A stretch of 64,000 nt of DNA, taken from the NCBI GenBank assembly GCA_031763025.1, contig JASSKH010000009.1:1674001-1738000 (forward strand), read 5' to 3'. Numbering within the stretch: the stretch's first letter is position 1; the number at the start of each line of letters is the position of its first letter. The stretch comes from Macrocystis pyrifera (Eukaryota; Sar; Phaeophyceae; Laminariales; Laminariaceae). The notes beneath the pieces were generated by a model. It was not told the DNA's origin. It was given only the letters and a program-made list of their open reading frames with translations, and searched no databases. Shown piece after piece: positions 30,138 through 41,050 of this stretch. Position numbers and translations under genes: made by a program.

Positions 30138-33100
30138 TGTCCTCTCAAGAACTACTTCATACCAGTTCGTATTCACGTGATCCAACTGAGTACAGTAGGA
30201 CAGCTCTTTCGATCTTGAAAACACAAATAAATACCATCAACAACCAGGGTCAAGTCCTCCGTGTCTTATATTCTCATGACGTGCAACGATGACAGTCATG
30301 AAGGCCTTAGTTCTACCAACCGTATCCCTGGTTGGGAGCACCCTGTCCAGAAACCCTTCGCGCGTGCCATCACGCCTGACAAGCCTACGACCGCCTCCCT
30401 CACTACCTCGATGGATGATTGTTTTGGGCATGTGTCGTGCGCCCTCGCAGGCGGAGCCACAGTACCGGAGGCGTTCACGCTCCTCCTGAGGTTTCTGAGC
30501 AACCACTTCAACCCCACCGACACGGGGGCTAGCTACACTAAGTTGCATATGGCGTGTCTTACGGAACCCCTTTTTGCGGTTTTAGTCGGGAGTTTCGAGA
30601 GGTAGTGTCGGCAGCGATGAGGACTGAACGTGTTTTGGCACCGAGGGTGGAGGTCATTTTGGAAGTGGTTCGGATGGCAGTTAACGAGCAGTACCCCAGC
30701 TTGGTGCCCACACGCTGTACCCGAGGGTTTTGGTTATCGTATCGAGGCCTTTCGGTACTTTGGACGCCATGTGATTGGCTTTAGAGACTCTTGCGAACAC
30801 TAAGACACCTGCAATCGAAGTCGAAAAAAACAAATTGCCTGCTTCTTCGACGGGTGCGCGGTCATCCGCGGGGGCCCGGCCCGCCAGTAATGGTCGCGGC
30901 CAGGGCCGGACGCTTTCCCGGTGGCCTTCATGGCAGACGGGATCACTCAACAATCCGTTTCTGATGAACGTCAACAAATCCATCCCTGACTGCCTCGAGT
31001 CGTCATTTGACACGTCTTGCAACTGCTGGCTCCTAGACGAACACCGCAACGCTGAAGTTCATGTCGTTTGCATGTCCATCCAGACCGATGACCCTCCCCT
31101 CTGGAGCGGCTAACTATTATCGTCCGCTCGCGCCACCGCACTCAGCGAATACCGAGGCCACTGTCTAGACTGCCACGAAGGGACACACTCACTCAGACAG
31201 TGTAGACACCCCTTCCAAAACCTTAGCGCCATTTTGAACCCGACCTCGGAACGCTCGGCGACGACGGCGAGGTGTCCCGACGTTTGCAAGAATGCATGAT
31301 CCGACACCGCCGCGAGAACAAGTTCTCACGATCGAACGGACAGCAAAACCAGAAAAAACAAAAAGCGTCGCTTCGGCCACTCGCGTGGGCAGCACCACAA
31401 CCAGGGCCAGCAGAACAGACAAAGCGACGACAACACACACGCGGAACGAGGATACCAGCAGTCTAATTCCGGCCATCACGGCGGTGGTCCGACCGCCCCC
31501 GCCCCTTCTAACCTGGCGGAAACCCGAATGGACTCCAGCCAGGCATCTTCCGTGCCGGTAACTCACAGGTCGACGGTGGTACAGCCCCTCCCGCCCGTCC
31601 GCCGTTAACATTGCCGGGAGAAAAAATATTGATTTCACAAGGTGCTCGTGTCCCAGGCTCGCCCAACGCTCAGCGCCAACCTGCCCCAAACGAGCCCCGC
31701 ACGTTGCCCCGTACTTCGGACCGACGCAGCGACCCAGCCTCCCTTGTTTCACCGGAGAGCCCCCCGGCGTCTCCCCCGGCGTCTGGGGCCCGCGCCTCAA
31801 ACGCCGCTCCCCTCAGCCTGTGCACGAGAGTAGGCGCGTCAAACGCCGCTCTCCCAAGCCACGCACCACGCACCACCTTGATTGTCGCCCTGGCGTGTCG
31901 TTTTTTTTCAGCGAGGGTGTCGACCTCCTTGACCTCCCGGCCATGCGGTGGCGGTCGGTTTGAGGCGCGGGAAGGCCGACACCGAAACCTCGAGAGCTTG
32001 GTTGAAGCTCGACTCGGCGTTTCCTCGCAATAACGGTGGCCGCGCTACCCTTTTTCCTATCAAGGAGGAGTTGAAAAGTTAGCTACCTCGTTCCCCTTCC
32101 CCACAAGATCTACATGAAGGAAGTCCTCTCCGGTCGACACTTTGTTGCCACCCACCCGAACCCCGTTCTTGAAGTCATCTACAGGGTCTGCTGGCCCTCT
32201 TATGTCTTCGCCGCACGCTACTCCACGTGCGCCGCGCTCCTTCGGCTCCAGTGGAACACGACAAACCTGACACTGCCCGTCGAGCCAGTGGTGACTCCAT
32301 GGCCTCCGGTCAAATCAACCGGACGGCAAACCCGTTAAAATCGGAAGAATCGCAGCTCTCGTCAAGCAGAACGGGCTCAAAGCCCCCGCCCCCCTTAGTA
32401 TTTGACCGTACTCTCGAGTATTCAACGGAGCGGGTGATACTGTTCTGGCAGCCTCCTGTGTTTCGCAGTGGTCTCCCTCGTCTTGCGTATTCAACGATGT
32501 GTCATATTCCTGCGCAGAGCACTATAAGATGGCTGAAAAGGCTCGCTTTTTTCAGAACCACGGCGCAGCGGAGCGGATTATGTCCCCGCCAGACCCACGC
32601 GAACACAAACGTATCAGTCGAGGCGTGCATAATTTCCAGGGCTTTTCGAGGGTTAGGTCAAACCTCACGGGTCGGGTCGGGTCGGGTCACCCGATCCGAC
32701 CCGCGGAAATTTGAGGTATGTTGACTTGACCCGTCCCGACCCGCGAGAGTTTGAAAACCTCTTGACCCGACCTGACCCGACCCGCGAAATTTACAACGTT
32801 GTTGACCCGACCCGACCCGACCCGTGAGATTTGAAATCTCCTGACCCCACCCGGCCCGACCCGCGAGATTTCAAAAACATCTTGATCCGACCCGACCCGA
32901 CCCGACCCGCCACCTTCCTATTGACCCGTGAGACACGGGTTTCATGCGGGTCGGGACCTTGAGCCGCGAGACCGTTTATCTTGACCCGCAGGTTCGATTC
33001 GTGGATCTGGCCCGTGGGTCGACCCTTCAAAAAACAATTCAATATTTGTTTTTGTGCCCCACAGCGATGTATAGACTAGCTGTAGTGGGTATGGATGGAT

Positions 33101-34198
33101 GCGGGCATGCGTATATGAATAAGGCGGTGTTTTGGTGTTTGAATATGATAAAAAAAAAAGAGTATTATTGTGTATTGGTAGGAGAGGCTTTCGGTTAAGA
33201 GAACGGGAAGTGCTTCAAGTGCCAGATCCGCGAGTCGGATGCGCGGGTCCGACCCGTGGGTCAGCAGAAAACAACTCGCGGGTCATGCTGGCCCGACCCG
33301 CGAGTGAAGCGGGTCCTGACCCGACCCGTGAGCTTTTCATCACCTCTTGACCCGACCTGACCCGACCCGTGAGATTTAAAAACGTCTTGACCCGACCCGA
33401 CCCGACCCGTGAGATTTGAAAACCTCTTGACCCGACCCGACCCGGCCCGCGAGATTTTGAACACTTCCTGACCCGACCCGACCCGACCCGACCCGACCCG
33501 TGACATTTTGAACACCACGTGACCCGACTCGTCTATTGAGCACTGGCACCAAATGTTTGGCTGAAGCCAGCCCTTTTGACCTCGTGTGGGCCATCGGTCT
33601 CCGGGCAGACGACCTCGAGGCCCAAGACCCCCCTCGGTGGCGAGCGGAAAATTTTTCTCTGGAAAGCCCTTCCCGCCGTTCGCGACACCGTTCGCGCAAG
33701 TGAGGCCGGGCTGGCACACCCCGCCTCCTCTCATCAATTTTGCACTCCGATCACTCCCGACGGAATTCATGAGATTTCACCAGCGCCGCCTCGCCAATTG
33801 GCCGTGTCCCGCGCATGCCCAGGTCCTCCCTTGGAGTTTTCGACGTGCTTTTCTGATGTGCCTGCTGACCACAGCCCCAAGGTTTTGGTTGTCGCATCCA
33901 GGATCGACCCCTCCCTCTCGCTGTCAGAACACGACCCCTGCCTCGTCAGGGGTACCATTGCCCTCGACGACGCCTCCTTTACAAACTAAACCGCGATTCA
34001 CAGCGGAACTGGCGCTCTCACACCTTTTAGTTGTGCGGCGCTTCTTGACACTGGCTCCCCACAGACTTTCGTTCGACGAGATGTTTTAGATCACATGCTC
34101 AATGAAACGTCAGCAGTGTAACCCCCCAATAGCCTTCTTCATACGAGTTGCTTTAAACCCTTTAGCATTGATGCCTGATTTTGAAAAAAGGAGGGCGA
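30138..34198 (+). pseudogene. gag: opposite-strand retroelement fragment: Gag, zinc knuckle, protease
   Basis: Within the Copia element but on the other strand. A Gag-like region starts near 30261 (PEAFTLLLRFLSNHFNPTDT), shifts frame near 30600 (VEVILEVVRMAVNEQYPSL), and reaches a perfect CCHC knuckle at 31162-31203 (CLDCHEGTHSLRQC, C-x2-C-x4-H-x4-C) after one TAA. Low-complexity Pro/Ala/Ser-rich linker sequence follows. After a hAT-like copy (32637-33535) the frame resumes with VVASRIDPSLSL and an aspartic protease start LLDTGSPQTFV (Asp at 34047-34049). A purine-rich run GAAAAAAGGAGGG lies at 34181-34194. No RT or integrase on this strand was found. It is either a truncated second retrotransposon inserted here or an antisense module acquired by the Copia element. 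Confidence 0.65.
32637..33535. mobile_element. hAT-like GACCCG element, single copy, right end truncated
   Basis: Starts CAGGGCTTTTCGAGGGTTAG, like the left end at 28184, and is collinear with one unit of that dimer (about 900 bp), including the GGTATGGATGGATGCGGGC centre. The final ~35 bp with the inverted CAGGG terminus is missing, and sequence changes at about 33535. Confidence 0.8.
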
Positions 34199-34774
34199 TC
34201 ATTCACCGAATAGCACGAAGTGGTTTGAAATAATCTTTAGCGCGCCCAAGCTCTTCGTGGGTATGTCGGCCTTTTGGAAATCTGTCTCAATGCACTTGGC
34301 ATCCACTACGTTGTCCGCGACTAGGGACCTAAAATGGTGATTTTTTTCATCTATATGCGTCGTGCGAGGCGTAATCTTGTTGTTTCGACTGGTGGCTACA
34401 GCACCCAAGTTGTCGTCAAAAACAAGGGCCGCCTCGCTTTTCTCTCTACTTCTCGTCTTCAGTATGTTCCTAAGGTGATTTATCATCATTAAGGCTTTCG
34501 ACGTCGCTACATACTCTGATCACAGGTGAGACACAGCCACAACCGTTTGCTTCACCGACTTCCAGTCTACTGGCGCTCTTGCCAAGTACAAAACGACGCC
34601 TGTCATATAATACCCCTTACCCCTGTCAGCAGCGTGGTTTGCCTCAACGCACGCAGTAAGTTCGTCTCCATGCTGTGCGTCTTCGCTGTGAGTCAATCCA
34701 ATCGAAGTCGTGCCTTTCAGATACCTCAAAACCCCTTTCATTTTGGTCATCGCTCTCGGACCTGGTTTTGACAT
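34199..34774 (-). pseudogene. pol: Copia RNase H
   Basis: Two frames. The upstream one reads VLRYLKGTTSIGLTHSE and APVDWKSVKQTVVAVS. The downstream one reads ALVFDDNLGAVATSRNN, RTTHIDEKNHHFRSLVADN and KADIPTKSL, ending FVLFGE. These are the classical Copia RNase H blocks (DWKS..Q..VA.S, HIDxxxHxxR, ADxxTK). A frameshift and loss of the EAE block lie at about 34500-34520. Confidence 0.88.
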
Positions 34775-34819
34775 ACTCGCGTAGGCACCATAAACTGCAT
34801 GCGCAAGGTCCGGCCTCGT

Positions 34820-35690
34820 GCACTTGCTAACGTAAATAAGAGATCCCGTAGCAGACCTGAAAAACGTGGTGTCCTCTGTTGACTAAAACTTCTTCCTCTT
34901 CAATCTGCACGGGCCCCGCTTCAGCAGGCGTTTTCGTCGGGTGTGCGTCAGCCATCCTGTGCGTTTGCAGTATTGTCCTAGCGTATGTTCTGAGCGATGA
35001 AAAAATAGTTCCTGCATGCACATTTCGGTTCATTGCCATACTTAAAAGGAACTTTGCGTCCCCCAGGTCCCCGCCGTCTCAAACATTTCCTGCAGTTTTT
35101 TATAACCAGTAAAACTTACTCGTCGTCTGATCCGGGGAGCATAAAGTCGTCAACATAGAGAAGAAGCAAAACTGCGCCGGAGTCCAGGTTGTAGACACAC
35201 GGATCGACGGTGCAAGGGGTAAAATCAATATCCAGCAAGTACATGTGCTTTGGGCCGCGCCAACCACAAGGGCAAAGAAGTAAGCCACGCAGCCACGCCT
35301 TCAGTCGCCATACTTTGGCCCTTTTGTGTCTCTTAAAATTCCTATCCTTATGGAAAGGTGACGTACACGTCCGGATCATCACACTCCATCCTGGCCTGCG
35401 AGAATGCGATTTAATATCGACTTGCCTAAGAATGAGTCCTTTGTTGGCGGGGTTAGCGATCAGGAGATGGACAGACTCCTGAGATGCTACTGGTGCTACC
35501 TTTGTCAACCCCGGTGCCAGCCTGGTGGAAACCTTTCACCACTACTCTCGACGTCTGTCGACAAGGCATTCCGTCGGGTTTACTTCCACCTGTACAAAAC
35601 CTTGACGGGGTTGCTTGAATGTCTTTGGGCCGGTCTACCCACTCGAATACATCATGTTCGATTAAAGACGTGCATTCCTCTGACATGCTT
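34820..35690 (-). pseudogene. pol: Copia reverse transcriptase
   Basis: Blocks in order: FEWVDRPKDIQATPSRF and RVVVKGFHQAGTGV (35686-35500, early RT domain); ANPANKGLILRQVDIKSH with the first Asp, then a divergent stretch containing VWRLKAWLRGLLLCP (corresponding to the KSLYGLKQAPR block); DPCVYNLDSG; and LLLLYVDDFMLPGSD with the YVDD catalytic box (about 35130). The frame breaks at about 35500 and 35110. The continuation (35039-34827) has SLRTYARTILQTHRMADAHPTKTP. Function: synthesis of element cDNA. Confidence 0.9.
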
Positions 35691-35973
35691 GCATGCCAGC
35701 CTACGGCATCAGCCCCGCTTACCGCGGGTCGTGTGGCATATATCCGATCTCGCCAGGCTTGCCAGCTCCGATGTTTCCATCATTTTCTCCTGTAAGTAGT
35801 GCAAATTCGGCTTGCTCGTGCATGCGCTATCTCGTCTGCGTTAGAAATGAGAGACCGTTACTGCGCCGAGGCGCTGTCGGGTGATATACCTTGCTGCCTG
35901 TCGCTTTTGCGCAATATAGTATGTTGTTCCTGTGACGCCGTTGGCTTCTCGGCAGATTCTTGTCGTCGTGGAT

Positions 35974-37181
35974 TTATTTTGGTTCAACATCAGTCTCGAC
36001 CCCTGGCACAAATACCGTGCTCGGATCGGGAAACGGATCATACCCTACCTTTGGGCGACCCACGTCACTCACGCTCTTCTTGCGAAACGATACCTTTTCT
36101 GAGTTGGTTATTTCGTGCGGCCGTTCTGGATCCCAGAGCCTGTATGTCATGCTCTTGGTGTCATACCTTACCAAGTGCTTTTTCTTAGCTCGTGGGGTCA
36201 ATTTTTTGTTTCTTGTAGCGTACCTCTATGTGCTTAAACGCCAGTGACCCCCACTCGTGCATGTGCTTCATATTTCCGAGTGGTTTACTTCCCCATACCT
36301 CGAGAGAAGGCTTGCCTCCCAGGACATCCGTCGGCATGCGATTACTGATGTGCACCGCAGCTTCGATGGCTTCTGCCCACAGTTTCTCAGGAAAGTGGGC
36401 AGCTCCCAGAATCAGGATGCGCGTAATACCAATAATGGTGCCAAAACCACGCTCGGCGATAGAATTTCCTTGAAGGATATAGGGTGGGTTGGTCTCAATG
36501 AGATTCCAAGTGACTCCGCTAGCGCTTGAAACCTTCCCTTGAATTCGCCTCCCCCATCGCACCTACTTGCCAATGCAGATTACCTTCAGGATCAACGACA
36601 CCTTGGATCACCTGGTTCAGGGCATCAGCTGATTCATCTGTCGTCCTCATAAAAACCACCCACCTCATTCGCGACATGTCTTCGGTGAACATGGTGAGAG
36701 ATTGGCAGCCTCCGTACGACTCAACGGGATGCTTCCCCCACAGGTCAACGTGGACGAGCGCAAGCCGTGTACTGGAGCGAGGGCAATCGGACGGGCTGTG
36801 AGTTCTTCCTGCTTTCGGAAACTGCGCATAGTTCGCATTCACCTGCTTCGATGTTTCGGTTAAACTTCATTCCCGTTGCCGGTTTCTCAGCAAGCTGTTT
36901 CATTAGCGCGAGTGACAGTGGGCCAGCCTTCGGTGCCACGCGTCAGCGTCCACTGTCGTGCGGAATACGTTTTGTTTCGTCTCTTGCGCATCCGGGACTA
37001 TACGGAGGACATACATCCGTGGAACTGCCGTTGAAACGGGAAACGCGTGTTTGCCTTTGCGTAGAACAGGAGGGACGGACAATAGGTGGGGCTTCACTCC
37101 CTTTTCGTTGAGCGCTCCTGCCGAAAATACGCTCGCTCCTAGATTGGGAACAATCAGCACTTCCAGGCTGATCAGTACCAT
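35974..37181 (-). pseudogene. pol: Copia integrase
   Basis: The pre-integrase block WHRRLAHCHSR (about 36903-36930) is followed by a CxxC pair (ECELCAVSES), the core start LALVHVDLWGKHPVES (first Asp), a disrupted second-Asp region (frameshift near 36545), and NSIAERGFGTIIGITRILIL with the Glu, then AIEAAVHISNRMPTDVLGGK. The Copia-type C-terminal block (KKKHLVRYDTKSMTYRLWDP) lies at 36201-35974. Three frames are needed, so it is inactive. Confidence 0.88.
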
Positions 37182-37549
37182 CTCAACTCGTTAATTTAGT
37201 AGGCGAAAGACGAGCGTTCCTTTGGATGTTGCGCTCGAACGTCCGCATGACCATTTAATTTGCACACTGCAGGCGACTGTATCCATCACATGTTGACAAA
37301 AGACGGGATTCGGCGGTCATTATTTGGCTCGATGCTGCGGTATGGATGAACACTGTGTGTCACAGGGGGACGTGCTGGTTTCTTGTTTCCATCATCGCCG
37401 GGAAAGCGATATCTTCCTGCATTTCGTCATGGCTCGGGGATTCCACGCCATGGCCAACAACAACCTGGAAAGCCTTTTGGCCAGCGTTCTCGGTACTCGT
37501 GCACCAAGCGTGTGAAGCAGATGCCTCTGCGGGTGTAACGTGTCAAGTA

Positions 37550-38330
37550 CTACAGTATGTTGGGTTTCATCGGTATGTTGGTGCGAGAAGCGAAACGGGC
37601 ACTCGTGCCAGCCGTGCTCCGTGGAGTTCCGGCAGTAGTTGCAACGGCAGTGGTGGTTCTTTCCGTCATTTCGCCCACCTCCTCGTCCTCCTCGAGCTTG
37701 GTTGCCGCGGCCTCTTCCTCGTCTACCACAGTTTCCCTCTGTTTCGCTATTATCACATGAGTTCCAAATGCAGTTCGTAGACGTGTAACCGCCGTTGTTG
37801 TTGTTGCCTCTCGCGGAGCTATTGGTGATACCATGTGCACGACGTCCTCTTCCTTGACCTAGACCGTTGTTTCTACGGAAGCTTCAATGTCCCCCGTGCA
37901 CTACAGTAGCTGTATATGCGCGCTCGTGACTGTCTGCATTATTTTCGCCTCGTCCCGCACTTTCGTCTTTAGCGGTAGCCTTTTCACTAGCTTGCATGGC
38001 ATGGTAGGACGTTGCCCGGGCTGTTATATCTTCGAATTTCGAGGCGCTGCCATCACGCTGTCTATCACGAAGTGATACTGTCTTCAGTAGTTGGTACTTC
38101 TCATCAGGAAGTGCTCTGACGAATGCGTGTGTTTTGCGAGCGGGGATCACAGCTTCACCGAGCGCTCCCAGTTCAACACAAATGTGGCGCTGTTCCTGAA
38201 TTACTCGCGCAGGACCATATTTGTCAGCCGGTCGCTTACAAATTGGCGAGCTGATCGCACAGTTCCTGTATTTTCGATCGCCATCGAGCCGGTATTTGGT
38301 CTCGAGTGCCATCACGGCACCACGACCATC
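37550..38330 (-). pseudogene. gag: Copia Gag with zinc knuckle
   Basis: The frame at 38315-37884 has YRLDGDRKYRNCAISSPICK, AFVRALPDEKYQLLKTVSLR and ASKFEDITARATSYHAMQAS, resembling Copia-type Gag. After a frameshift and an acidic/Thr-rich stretch a knuckle is read near 37640-37590 (CNYCRNSTEHGWHEC, C-x2-C-x5-H-x4-C), a spacing seen in some Copia Gags. A protease between 37.2 and 37.5 kb is not recognisable. Confidence 0.7.
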
Positions 38331-38685
38331 GACAACTCGGCCGTTCCTACCGGAGCGTAAGCTTGTGCAACTTGAGCGGCGACACTAGCATACTCGCCTC
38401 GGCAATCCGCCGTAGCGAGGAGCATTCGCGCAAAAAGCTTGCCATTTTTCTCGTCGAAGCGGTGACATTTTTCGGCATATTGTGTCCTCTGCAGCTGAGT
38501 ACGTAGCTTCTTCCTCTATTGCTGTAGGTACGGTCTCGACGCCCGACACAACTTTGCCGAGCCCGTCCTCGTTCGGTAGCGATCGCTGTAGCGTAATCCA
38601 CCCGTGATATTGGTTGTGCTCCTCATTGAATTAGCAGTACCCTTTTCGGAAAGGCGAGGGCATTGCTGACTCTGAATCAGCACCT

Positions 38686-38703
38686 CCGAGTGCGCTCATA
38701 ATC
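38686..38703 (-). other. Copia primer binding site (half-tRNA type)
   Basis: Directly inside the 5' LTR the minus strand reads GATTATGAGCGCACTC. TTATGAGC is complementary to the anticodon-loop region of initiator tRNA-Met, the primer mode known for Copia elements. Confidence 0.65.
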
Positions 38704-38951
38704 TGTCGGTACTACCTACAGCAGAGTAGAACTTGCAGCAGTGAATGTACTGCTGCAGAAGAGCATGCAGTAGCCAGCGCTGAGTAGAGGTTCGGGGAGA
38801 GTGAAAACAGAGTAAATTGTTATGTCACAGCACAGGCGCGTCGAAGCTGCCTGTACAGACGGTTTCATATCCAAGCAAAACCCACCATACCATACGGTAC
38901 AAGACCCAATATCCTGCTGAGTGGTTCTTGCGCTACAAATATCCTCTGACA
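38704..38951 (-). repeat. Copia 5' LTR
   Basis: 248 bp, TGTCGGTACTACC to ATCCTCTGACA on the plus strand (TG...CA on the minus strand). Collinear with the split copy at 28085-30137. It retains the site that is empty of the hAT-like dimer. Confidence 0.9.
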
Positions 38952-39257
38952 TCCCCAACCCCCTTCGGCGAAAACAATTGATGCACATTAATTTGACATA
39001 GTCTCAAATTAATCCAGTACGTTTTATCTACCTGCCTCGTAAGAAAAATCGACAGTACACACGATCTTATTATCACACACGGCTTGGAAAATTATGAGCT
39101 TCGACGATAGCATCGATTTCGTGGTAATGGTTATCCATATCGTGCCCGCTTTTGGCCGAAAAATTAATGCACATTAATTCGAAGTCACAAAATACTTAAC
39201 AAGAACTACATGTCTCCACAATTCTCGTCAGCGGAACTTGTTCCTTTGATGTGAAGA

Positions 39258-39289
<32 letters not shown>

Positions 39290-39400
39290 CCCCAGCTAAT
39301 TTTCTTCTCTCCAAAATATCGAATAGTATCCTTATAATAGTCGGTAGTGACAGTGCTGATGATGGTATCCAAACATATTTATTTATAAAAAACAAAACTG
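38952..39400. other. AT-rich stretch with a direct repeat
   Basis: GATGCACATTAATTTGA near 38977 and AATGCACATTAATTCGA near 39165 sit in similar contexts (GGC(C)GAAAA before each). A (CAA)n run of about 30 bp lies at 39260-39290. No gene is seen. Confidence 0.5.
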
Positions 39401-39508
39401 TATTGCGGAGGACCATAGTAAATGGGACCTACGGTACAAACCAAAACCTATATATTTTCCTATTTTTACTGACAATATTTGGTTCTATTTACTATGGTCC
39501 CCCATAAA
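39401..39508. mobile_element. MITE-1 copy 2
   Basis: Inverted ends GGAGGACCATAGTAAATGGG and CTATTTACTATGGTCCCC, with the family core CAATATTTGG. Confidence 0.85.
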
Positions 39509-39991
39509 CAGTAAGTAAGGTTCATTCTTATCGGAGAGGTTTTTTTCCAATATTTCCAATGTTTGGAAGTAATTGGAGATACGTATCAAGATACAGAGGC
39601 GCTCTGTCACTATTCGTGAAATTCTCCACAAGCAAAAAAAATCATGTTTGTTAAATTTCACACACGTATATATTTGGAAAAGCAAATCAGGAAAATCTGC
39701 AAGATTAAAAAATTGCGCGAAAAAAAAACATGGAAGTTATGGAAAAGAAGCTCTCCGATAAGAATGACCCTACAGTAGTACCAGGTACCAGATAAGAATA
39801 CGCACCGAAAAAATTGCCCATTAGTGACAAGGTACAATGCGTGTGCAACCTCGAAATTTGCTTTGATTGTTTCCCAAATATGACACACCCATTCCTTGAA
39901 TTCTGCAGCTTCAGGTTTTGTCTTCCACATATACCGACTGTACTTTCTGCATGAGGCCATATAAAACCCGTACGCGTGATCAAAGTATCGC

Positions 39992-40100
39992 TATTACGGG
40001 GGAACGTAGTAAATAGGACCTGTAGTGCACACAAAAACCTATATGTTTACCTATTTTTACTGACAATATTTGGTCCTATTTACTACGGACCCCCGTAATA
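39992..40100. mobile_element. MITE-1 copy 3
   Basis: TATTACGGGGGAACGTAGTA at the left and TACTACGGACCCCCGTAATA at the right. The outer bases are perfectly palindromic, including a flanking TA on each side, which defines the family ends best. Confidence 0.9.
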
Positions 40101-40364
40101 GCATGACCCACAGCTTGCAAAGGTCATGAGTTTCGACCAAATCCTCAATCTTGCAGCCCATGTGTATTTTTTTCATGTTGCAGAGAGGAAAAAGTCGAAT
40201 CAGCGTACGTATGTCTATAGATCCATACGTGCAGAGTTTAGACGTTTAGGCACAATAACTGCGGAAACCGCATACGCAGATACGCAGAGAAGAAACGGAG
40301 ACAAAGCAATGATGTCAGGAGACAGCATTTTTACCCCTTAAGGATTACCCTGGGCTGGATAATC

Positions 40365-40500
40365 GATCGATTACCCACAGCTCAGTAGGTAGCACCTTCA
40401 CATTTGCCATCGCATTTGACGTCGTCCAGGTCACGGATTCGAACCTCACTTCGAGCGCTTCTTTTTACAGGAACGCTTGCGCTTGCCAAAAAAAAAACAG
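40365..40500 (+). repeat. possible tRNA-derived SINE
   Basis: CAGCTCAGTAGGTAGC (40378-40393) resembles a pol III A box and GGATTCGAACCTC (40435-40447) a B box. The spacing is longer than in a standard tRNA and the stems do not pair well, so this is not an intact tRNA gene. A run of ten A lies at 40487-40496. Confidence 0.35.
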
Positions 40501-41040
40501 ACTGCAAGGTTGCCTTGACATGCCTTGGCTGACACCAAACTACTAGGTTTTAGTCTGGAACAGTCGGCCCTGCACGCTTGACAGCGTACATTTTAGCTTT
40601 GCTTGAGATGTCTCCTGACATCTTTAACACAAAGCCGACACATCCAGATGTACATGCATGGCCAGTTTCAAGCCGAAAACAGGTACGAGGTGAGACTCCC
40701 CAATGGCACGGCTCCTGGCGTGTGGCTTGTACTTGTTTTTAGTGTGCAACTGGTTTAGCCACAAAAGTGACAGGGTATACCTGATTTTGGCAAAAACCAC
40801 TAAGTAATTCAAGCCTGAACGCACCTCAGTATGAAGAGGCTTTTATGACTAAAGGGGAAAAAAGGCCTCATTACAAGGAGTTTTTTCGGCCTGTAGGCAA
40901 AAAACTGACTCACTACAAGAGGCAAAAGCAACTCGGGCTGTGTTCTGTACGAGGTTTCATCAGACAATCAGTGCTTTTGACTACAAACCACAGTCCACTA
41001 CTCTTAAAAGTACGTTGATGTTCAACATGACGTTGAAGAC
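40501..41040. other. unassigned
   Basis: No gene or repeat family recognised. There are some GGAAAAAAGGCC-like and TTTTTCGGCC-like phrases around 40850-40910. Confidence 0.4.
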
Positions 41041-41050
41041 GGTGCTGTGC

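Larger units (their letters stand above)
28085..38951 (-). mobile_element. Ty1/Copia LTR retrotransposon with later insertions
   Basis: Two direct LTRs of about 245 bp (TGTCGG...CTGACA on the plus strand) enclose a minus-strand gag, zinc knuckle, integrase, RT and RNase H in that order, the Copia order. A half-tRNA-type primer site (GATTATGAGCGC) lies next to the 5' LTR at 38.7 kb. The right flank TCCCC and a C tract at the left flank fit a 5 bp duplication with slippage. One LTR carries a hAT-like dimer. The interval between RNase H and the 3' LTR (30138-34190) holds opposite-strand gag and protease sequence that a Copia element should not have. All ORFs are broken. Confidence 0.88.

Noticed and set aside
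31189..31800. 203-codon minus-strand frame
   Set aside because: Overlaps the plus-strand Gag knuckle region and has no family resemblance: an antisense shadow.
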